A DNA stretch of 6,059 nt from the NCBI GenBank assembly GCA_022729635.1, contig DZAU01000095.1, forward strand, positions 1 to 6,059, in the 5' to 3' direction. Shown piece by piece: positions 1-4,365 of the stretch. Every line of letters begins with the position of its first letter. Position 1 is the stretch's first letter. The DNA comes from Flavobacterium psychrophilum (GTDB taxonomy: Bacteria > Bacteroidota > Bacteroidia > Flavobacteriales > Flavobacteriaceae). The notes under the pieces are model-generated. The model ran no database searches, was not told where the DNA came from, and worked only from the letters and a program-made list of their open reading frames with translations. The translations under genes were made by a program, and so were the position numbers.

Positions 1-316
1 GAACGCTAATTATAATTACATCACCGTTATTCATTGGGTTGAAACCAATATTTGCCACCATAATTGCTTTTTCGATAGGTTGCAACATTTTCTTTTCGTA
101 GGGTTGCAACGTAATCGTTCTTGCATCAGGCACATTAATATTTGACACCTGCGAAAGCGGTGTAGCTGCGCCATAATAATCAACAAAAACACTTCCTAAC
201 ATGGCAGGATTTGCTTTTCCTGCACGAATATTTAAGAATGATTTCTCTAAATGTGCGATAGAACTTGCCATAGATTCTTGAGTGCTATCTAAAATAAATT
301 CAATTTCTTCAGTCAT
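1..316 (-). CDS. frr: Ribosome recycling factor, 5' part (runs off the left edge)
   Basis: RRF works with EF-G in the cytoplasm to split post-termination ribosomes and free mRNA and tRNA. About 105 N-terminal residues of a family normally near 185 are visible. The protein starts MTEEIEFILDSTQESM and carries the family signature LNIRAGKANPAML (about residues 28-40), then VDYYGAATPLSQVSNI and the QPYEKKMLQPIEKAI stretch (about 71-85), ending in NPMNNGDVIIISV where the window stops. The missing C-terminal half would complete the long helical domain I. The ATG at 316 is preceded by seven A residues on the coding strand and no Shine-Dalgarno sequence. The gene lies just downstream of pyrH, with a 50-base spacer made mostly of heptamer repeats. 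The pyrH-frr pairing is widespread in bacteria, so co-transcription is likely. The family assignment is firm. Confidence 0.96.
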   Translation of the reverse strand, partial: MTEEIEFILDSTQESMASSIAHLEKSFLNIRAGKANPAMLGSVFVDYYGAATPLSQVSNINVPDARTITLQPYEKKMLQPIEKAIMVANIGFNPMNNGDVIIISV

Positions 317-320
317 TTTT

Positions 321-364
321 TTTCAGATTTCAGATTTCAGATTAACTGCAAACTGCAGTCTGCT
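321..364. repeat. Heptamer tandem repeat tract between pyrH and frr
   Basis: Read on the minus strand, almost the whole pyrH-frr spacer splits into consecutive 7-base units: AGACTGC, AGTTTGC, AGTTAAT, CTGAAAT, CTGAAAT, CTGAAA. On the plus strand this shows as three perfect TTTCAGA copies (321-341) and two AACTGCA copies (344-357). The tract ends only four bases before the frr ATG, so it forms the frr leader. A similar tract lies before uppP (3021-3083). The function is unknown. Confidence 0.8.
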
Positions 365-366
365 AT

Positions 367-1074
367 TTATATATTTACTTCAGTTCCAATGTTTTCGCCT
401 TCACAAATTTTTAATAAATTTCCTTGTTTATTCATATCAAAAATCACGATTGGGAGTTTGTTTTCCTGACTCAAGGTGAAAGCTGTGGTGTCCATAACGT
501 TTAATCCTTTTTTAATTACATCTTCAAAGGAAATATAATTAAATTTTATTGCCGAAGCGTCTTTTTCAGGATCGGCAGTATAAACTCCATCAACCCGAGT
601 TCCTTTGAGAATCACATCGGCGTTGATTTCTACACCGCGTAAAACAGCCGCAGTGTCTGTTGTAAAATAAGGGTTTCCTGTTCCTGCTCCAAAAATTACA
701 ATTCTCCCTTTTTCGAGGTGACGATCAGCTCTTCTTTTTATGTAAGGTTCAGCAATAGACTCCATTTTTAAGGCTGTTTGCAAACGGGTTTTCATTCCTT
801 TGTCTTCGAGCGCACCTTGTAGTGCCATTCCGTTAATTACAGTTGCTAACATTCCCATATAATCTCCTTGAACACGATCCATGCCATTGCTTGCCCCAGC
901 AACGCCTCTAAAAATATTTCCGCCTCCAATCACGATAGCAATCTCAACCCCTTTGTCATGAATTTTTTTTATTTCATCGGCATATTCGGCTAATCTCGCA
1001 GGATCAATACCATATTGTCTGTCGCCCATTAAAGCTTCACCACTTAATTTTAGAAGAATTCTTTTGTATTTCAT
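367..1074 (-). CDS. pyrH: UMP kinase
   Basis: PyrH phosphorylates UMP to UDP with ATP in the cytoplasm, a step in pyrimidine nucleotide synthesis. It belongs to the amino-acid-kinase fold and is hexameric in bacteria. The call uses the ATG at 1074, giving 235 residues, which fits the family. An in-frame ATG at 1110 would add 12 residues ([12 protein letters not shown]) that do not look like the family N-terminus, and it lies upstream of the best promoter candidate. With the 1074 start, the visible motifs are [12 protein letters not shown] (4-15, phosphate-binding lysine), [10 protein letters not shown] (48-57), the UMP-binding region [13 protein letters not shown] (131-143) with conserved Asp140, and [12 protein letters not shown] (158-169). 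No Shine-Dalgarno sequence is seen, as is common in Bacteroidota. frr follows after 50 bases and probably shares the transcript. Nothing is truncated. Confidence 0.97.
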   Translation of the reverse strand: MKYKRILLKLSGEALMGDRQYGIDPARLAEYADEIKKIHDKGVEIAIVIGGGNIFRGVAGASNGMDRVQGDYMGMLATVINGMALQGALEDKGMKTRLQTALKMESIAEPYIKRRADRHLEKGRIVIFGAGTGNPYFTTDTAAVLRGVEINADVILKGTRVDGVYTADPEKDASAIKFNYISFEDVIKKGLNVMDTTAFTLSQENKLPIVIFDMNKQGNLLKICEGENIGTEVNI

Positions 1075-1097
1075 TGTTTTTGTTGAGTTGAGTTGTG

Positions 1098-1105
1098 CAA
1101 ATATA
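1098..1105 (-). promoter_or_regulatory. Candidate -7 promoter element for pyrH-frr
   Basis: On the minus strand this reads TATATTTG, an exact match to the Bacteroidota -7 consensus TAnnTTTG. It lies 23 bases upstream of the preferred pyrH ATG at 1074, which would leave a leader of about 15-20 bases. I see no convincing TTTG/TTG -33 element at the usual spacing, so this rests on the -7 match and its position. If correct, it rules out the longer pyrH start at 1110. Confidence 0.45.
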
Positions 1106-1110
1106 GACAT

Positions 1111-1520
1111 ATTCTGATTTTTTTATAATAATGTTTTCGAAAAATTAGGATAGATTTATGGTTGTAAAATTTTAAAACAAAGAGTCTCCCATACAAATAT
1201 TATTTCCCAGATGTAAAACTTAAATGCAAAAAGGAATGAAATCTTAATTTTTATTTAAATAATTTCAGAAATATTTTTTTATTTAAAAAAAAATTGTAAT
1301 TTCACAATCTCAACCAAATCTACTATTTCGATTTACTTTTTTATGGGTATAAAGATTGTTTAACAATTAAAAACACCATAATGAAAAATCTATTCGAAAG
1401 GTTTTATAATTATGTTTCGATTTTGCTTTTTGGAGGCAAAAGCACGTCTCATTATTAAACCGCAGCAGTGCTAAGTCAAGCAAATTAGAAGTGTATTAAA
1501 TAAAGCACTTGGATATTTGA
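1111..1520. other. A/T-rich spacer between truB and pyrH with no convincing gene
   Basis: This stretch is strongly A/T-rich, especially 1245-1295, and I see no tRNA, rRNA or known regulatory RNA in it. It contains four small items. A perfect ATTGTT-T-AACAAT palindrome lies at 1355-1367. A plus-strand 25-codon frame runs from ATG 1381 to TAA 1458 (MKNLFERFYNYVSILLFGG and six more residues). Two competing short stems involve TTTTGC/GCAAAA and GCTTTT/AAAAGC around 1420-1445. A weak AAGTG/CACTT stem with a 12-base loop at 1489-1510, just past the truB stop, could be part of a truB terminator but lacks a clean U-tract. The small frame has no clear promoter or ribosome-binding site, so it is not called as a gene. 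Confidence 0.6.
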
Positions 1521-2219
1521 CTACAATTGTTGGGATAAACTTTGTTCAAATAAAGTAACGTCCACGGCATTTTTTACATCATATTCTCCAATTTTTGTCC
1601 TTCGCAAAACTATTAAATGCGAACCGGATTTAATCGCTTTTCCAAAATCATAAGCTAAGGAACGAATGTAAGTTCCTTTACTGCAAACCACTCTAAAATC
1701 TACTTCTGGAAGAGCGATTCTTGTAATTTCAAATTCGTGAATAGTGGTTTTTCGGCTTGCTATTTCTACAGTTTCTCCAGCGCGAGCGTGTTCATAAAGA
1801 CGGATTCCGTCTTTTTTTATGGCCGAAAAAATAGGTGGTTTTTGATCAATTTCACCCAAAAATTGTTTTGCTGTTTCGCAAATTAAACCCTCGTCAATAT
1901 GTGAAGTTTCGAAAGTTTCGTCTATTTCGGTTTCTAAATCATAGGATGGAGTCGTTGCTCCAATATAGAAAGTTCCAGTATATTCTTTGGCCTGACCTTG
2001 AAGTTCTGTAATTCTTTTGGTAAATTTTCCGGTGCAAACGAGCAATAATCCAGTTGCTAATGGATCTAAGGTTCCGGCGTGACCAATTTTAAATTTTTTT
2101 GGCAAACCCACTTTATTAATCAGTAAATATTTCAATTTATTTACCGCCTGAAAAGAAGTCCAATGCAAAGGTTTGTCGATTAAAAGGATTTGTCCGTTTA
2201 AGAAATCTTCGGCCGACAT
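1521..2219 (-). CDS. truB: tRNA pseudouridine-55 synthase
   Basis: TruB isomerises U55 in the T-loop of nearly all tRNAs to pseudouridine. The protein has 232 residues, shorter than the roughly 310-residue E. coli enzyme, and probably lacks most of the C-terminal PUA domain, as many Bacteroidota versions do. Visible motifs are LLIDKPLHWTSFQAVNKL (12-29), the catalytic loop GHAGTLDPLATGLL (46-59) with nucleophile Asp52, KEYTGTFYIGATT (78-90) with the conserved active-site Tyr80, QKPPIFSAIKKDG (126-138), and CSKGTYIRSLAYDFG (179-193). Its ATG overlaps the uppP stop by one base (TAATG), so translation is probably coupled to uppP. About 450 bases then separate it from pyrH, which seems to start a new transcript. 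Confidence 0.97.
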   Translation of the reverse strand: MSAEDFLNGQILLIDKPLHWTSFQAVNKLKYLLINKVGLPKKFKIGHAGTLDPLATGLLLVCTGKFTKRITELQGQAKEYTGTFYIGATTPSYDLETEIDETFETSHIDEGLICETAKQFLGEIDQKPPIFSAIKKDGIRLYEHARAGETVEIASRKTTIHEFEITRIALPEVDFRVVCSKGTYIRSLAYDFGKAIKSGSHLIVLRRTKIGEYDVKNAVDVTLFEQSLSQQL

Positions 2220-3016
2220 TAAATTACGGTCAATTTATGAATGAAAAAGTGAATTACTAACAATACAATTCCAGCAATAATTCGATAATAACCAAATACT
2301 TTGAAGCCGTGTTGAGTCAAAAATCCGATAAAGGATTTAATGGCTAAAAGTGCCACAATGAATGCTACGATATTTCCAATTATTAAAAAATTGATTTGGT
2401 CGTGAGAAAGTACAAGACCGTCTTTATAGTAATCATAACATTTTTTTGTTGTCGCACCAAGCATCGTTGGCACAGCTAGGAAGAATGAAAATTCGGCGGC
2501 AGTTGTACGTGATAATTTTTGTGACATTCCGCCCACGATACTTGCTCCGCTTCGGGAAACTCCTGGAATCATTGCCAGACATTGAAACAACCCAATTCTA
2601 AAAGCTTGAGTATAACTGATTTCATTTGAAGTTTGTGTTTCTTCGGAGTTAGTAAACCAGTCATCAACTTTTAACAAAATAATTCCCCCAATCAAGAGAG
2701 AAATAGCAACCGTTAAAGGGCTTTCGAGTAGAGCATCTATTTTTTTACTGAACAATAATCCGAAAACTACTGCAGGAACAAAAGCCACTAACAATTTAAA
2801 ATAGAAATCTAATGTTTGAAAAAAGCGTTTAAAATATAAAACCACAACCGAAAGTATGGCGCCAAGTTGAATCACGATCGTGAAAAGTTTGGTAAATTCA
2901 TCGTGTTCAATTCCAAAAAAAGAAGAAGCAAGAATCATATGACCTGTCGAAGAAACAGGCAAAAACTCAGTAATTCCTTCGATAATAGCAAGAATTATAG
3001 CCTGAAAAGTATTCAT
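2219..3016 (-). CDS. uppP: Undecaprenyl-diphosphate phosphatase (BacA/UppP family)
   Basis: UppP is a polytopic inner-membrane enzyme that removes a phosphate from undecaprenyl diphosphate, regenerating the lipid carrier for peptidoglycan and other surface polymers. Loss or overproduction of the family affects bacitracin sensitivity. The 265 residues match the family length. The N-terminal signature [14 protein letters not shown] (13-26) carries the catalytic-site glutamates, and the second signature [13 protein letters not shown] (151-163) carries the conserved arginine (Arg155 here). Hydrophobic stretches fit the multi-helix family topology, with a hydrophilic loop around 122-134. The start at 3016 leaves the signature helix at the very N-terminus, as expected. 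The gene is preceded by a 68-base spacer filled with heptamer repeats, and it overlaps truB downstream. No defect is visible. Confidence 0.97.
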   Translation of the reverse strand: MNTFQAIILAIIEGITEFLPVSSTGHMILASSFFGIEHDEFTKLFTIVIQLGAILSVVVLYFKRFFQTLDFYFKLLVAFVPAVVFGLLFSKKIDALLESPLTVAISLLIGGIILLKVDDWFTNSEETQTSNEISYTQAFRIGLFQCLAMIPGVSRSGASIVGGMSQKLSRTTAAEFSFFLAVPTMLGATTKKCYDYYKDGLVLSHDQINFLIIGNIVAFIVALLAIKSFIGFLTQHGFKVFGYYRIIAGIVLLVIHFFIHKLTVI

Positions 3017-3020
3017 TTAA

Positions 3021-3083
3021 TTTTAGATTTTAGAGTGTAGATTTTAGATTTTAGTTGTGCTAACTGAACACTGAATCCTGCAA
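3021..3083. repeat. Heptamer repeat tract upstream of uppP
   Basis: From 3021 the plus strand falls into nine consecutive 7-base units: TTTTAGA, TTTTAGA, GTGTAGA, TTTTAGA, TTTTAGT, TGTGCTA, ACTGAAC, ACTGAAT, CCTGCAA. The tract fills almost the whole spacer between the DUF3098 gene stop (3085) and the uppP ATG (3016). Like the tract at 321-364, it has an A/T-rich TTTnAGA-type block next to the downstream gene and an ACTG-type block next to the upstream stop. The function is unknown. Confidence 0.75.
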
Positions 3084-3084
3084 A

Positions 3085-3336
3085 CTATTTTTTAGGGTTT
3101 TTGAGAATGGCATAAATGGTAATTCCAAAACCGATTAAAACTGTGGTTGGAGCCAGACGAATTCTTCTAAAGTTGAAAATAGCTTCATTAAATACATTTG
3201 GATCATCGCTACCGCCACCTGACATTAATATAAATCCAATGGCAATCACAGCAATCCCAATAATCAGAATTTTATAATTTATTTTTTCAAAAAGAAATTC
3301 GTGTTTTTGCTCTTGTTTTTTTTCGGTCTTTTTCAT
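3085..3336 (-). CDS. DUF3098 family small membrane protein
   Basis: This is an 83-residue protein of unknown function. Its layout fits DUF3098, a family I know from Bacteroidota: a charged Lys/Glu-rich N-terminus (1-20), a first hydrophobic helix at about 22-39 (ILIIGIAVIAIGFILM), a GGGSDDPNVFNEAIFNFRRIRLAP linker region (about 40-63), a second helix at about 64-78 and a KNPKK tail. Both termini are positive, which fits a hairpin with both ends in the cytoplasm. It starts 9 bases after the ftsX stop. The purine run AGAGGAA directly before its ATG resembles a Shine-Dalgarno core but sits too close to be typical. Sandwiched between ftsX and uppP, it is plausibly linked to the envelope, but that is inference from position only. 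Confidence 0.85.
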   Translation of the reverse strand: MKKTEKKQEQKHEFLFEKINYKILIIGIAVIAIGFILMSGGGSDDPNVFNEAIFNFRRIRLAPTTVLIGFGITIYAILKNPKK

Positions 3337-3345
3337 TTCCTCTAT

Positions 3346-4221
3346 CTAATATAAATCATCAGTTCTTAAATTCAAAAAGCGTTGAGTTGCAAAATAAGTG
3401 CTAACCCAGGTAATCAAAACACCAATACCGAAAACCAGCAACAGCACTAAAGCTACAAGTAATTTATCGTCAAGAATTCCTAAACTAGGGAAATTTACCT
3501 GTAGATAAACTAAGACACCAATCAGTGCAATAATGGCTAAACCCGCGCCAATCACACCTAATTTTATGCTCCGCACCACAAATGGTTTTCTGATAAATGC
3601 TTTTGTAGCACCAACCATTTGCATCGTTTTAATTATAAATCGATGAGAATAAATGGATAAACGTAACGAACTATTAATCAATAAAACAGCTATAATAGTC
3701 AAGAAACCACTAATTATTAATATCCACAAACTCACTTTTTTGATATTATCATTTACTAAATTCACTAATTGTTTGTCATAAACAATATCTGCAACCATTT
3801 TGTTTTGTCGTAATTGACTTTCAATTTTTGCAATACTGTCTTTTTCAACATAATCAGCTTTTAAATGAATGTCATACGAATTTTGCAAAGGATTTGTGCC
3901 TAAAAACGTCATAAAATCTTCGCCAATAATGTCAGTATGTTGTTTTGCGGCAGCTTCTTTGGAAACATATACATACGATTTTGTGAAAGAGGCAGCTTTT
4001 AGTTCTTTTCCAAAAGTTTTCATAATACTGTCATTGGCATCGTTCTTGAAAAACACGGTCATGGCAATTTCTTCTTTAAAATTGTCAGCTAGTTTTTTTG
4101 AATTTATTATAAAAAAACCTAATATTCCTAATAGGAATAAAACCAAGAAAATACTTAGCACAACCGAAAAATAGGAGGAAATTAACCTGCGTTTTTGAAA
4201 TTTATCAAATGAAGAAGCCAT
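3346..4221 (-). CDS. ftsX: Cell-division membrane protein FtsX (ABC permease-like)
   Basis: FtsX pairs with the ATPase FtsE at the division site and controls peptidoglycan hydrolases from the inner membrane. The 291 residues match the family. A short basic cytoplasmic start (FDKFQKRR) leads into helix 1 (about 17-40), followed by an extracytoplasmic domain (about 41-161). Helices then lie at about 163-185, 218-241 and 254-277. Between helices 2 and 3 lies the conserved cytoplasmic segment NSSLRLSIYSHRFIIKTMQM with VGATKAFIRKPF (183-214), the most diagnostic part. The ECD contains the family-like EEIAMTVFFKNDAND stretch. ftsE is not adjacent, because the neighbour on that side is the divergent leuS. 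The gene leads a minus-strand run with the DUF3098 gene, uppP and probably truB. A possible imperfect -7 sequence (ATTCTTTG, complement of 4251-4258) is too weak to call. Confidence 0.95.
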   Translation of the reverse strand: MASSFDKFQKRRLISSYFSVVLSIFLVLFLLGILGFFIINSKKLADNFKEEIAMTVFFKNDANDSIMKTFGKELKAASFTKSYVYVSKEAAAKQHTDIIGEDFMTFLGTNPLQNSYDIHLKADYVEKDSIAKIESQLRQNKMVADIVYDKQLVNLVNDNIKKVSLWILIISGFLTIIAVLLINSSLRLSIYSHRFIIKTMQMVGATKAFIRKPFVVRSIKLGVIGAGLAIIALIGVLVYLQVNFPSLGILDDKLLVALVLLLVFGIGVLITWVSTYFATQRFLNLRTDDLY

Positions 4222-4311
4222 AGTTTACTGTAATTATGGGGTAAAAATAACAAAGAATTTCTTTATTTAAAGTTAATAACGCTCAAAGTTTTAACTTTCG
4301 TACAATAAATG

Positions 4312-4319
4312 TAAATTTG
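4312..4319 (+). promoter_or_regulatory. Candidate -7 promoter element for leuS
   Basis: The sequence TAAATTTG matches the Bacteroidota -7 consensus TAnnTTTG exactly. It lies in the 144-base divergent spacer between ftsX and leuS, 46 bases before the leuS ATG, which would give a leader of about 40 bases. No good -33 TTTG is visible at standard spacing, so the assignment rests on the -7 match and location. Confidence 0.45.
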
Positions 4320-4365
4320 TCGCTCAATTTTCGCAATCCTTTCAGGGTTCAAAATAATACCAAAT

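Noticed and set aside
282..479. Plus-strand 65-codon frame across the frr-pyrH junction
   Set aside because: It runs antisense through frr, the heptamer tract and the pyrH 3' end, and its sequence is a by-product of these.
1075..1110. Longer pyrH start at ATG 1110
   Set aside because: The 12 extra residues do not fit the family, which starts at [15 protein letters not shown]. The best -7 promoter match (1098-1105) lies inside the extra stretch.
1489..1510. Intrinsic terminator after truB
   Set aside because: The AAGTG/CACTT stem is only 5 bp with a 12-base A/T-rich loop and no clear U-run, too weak to call as a feature.
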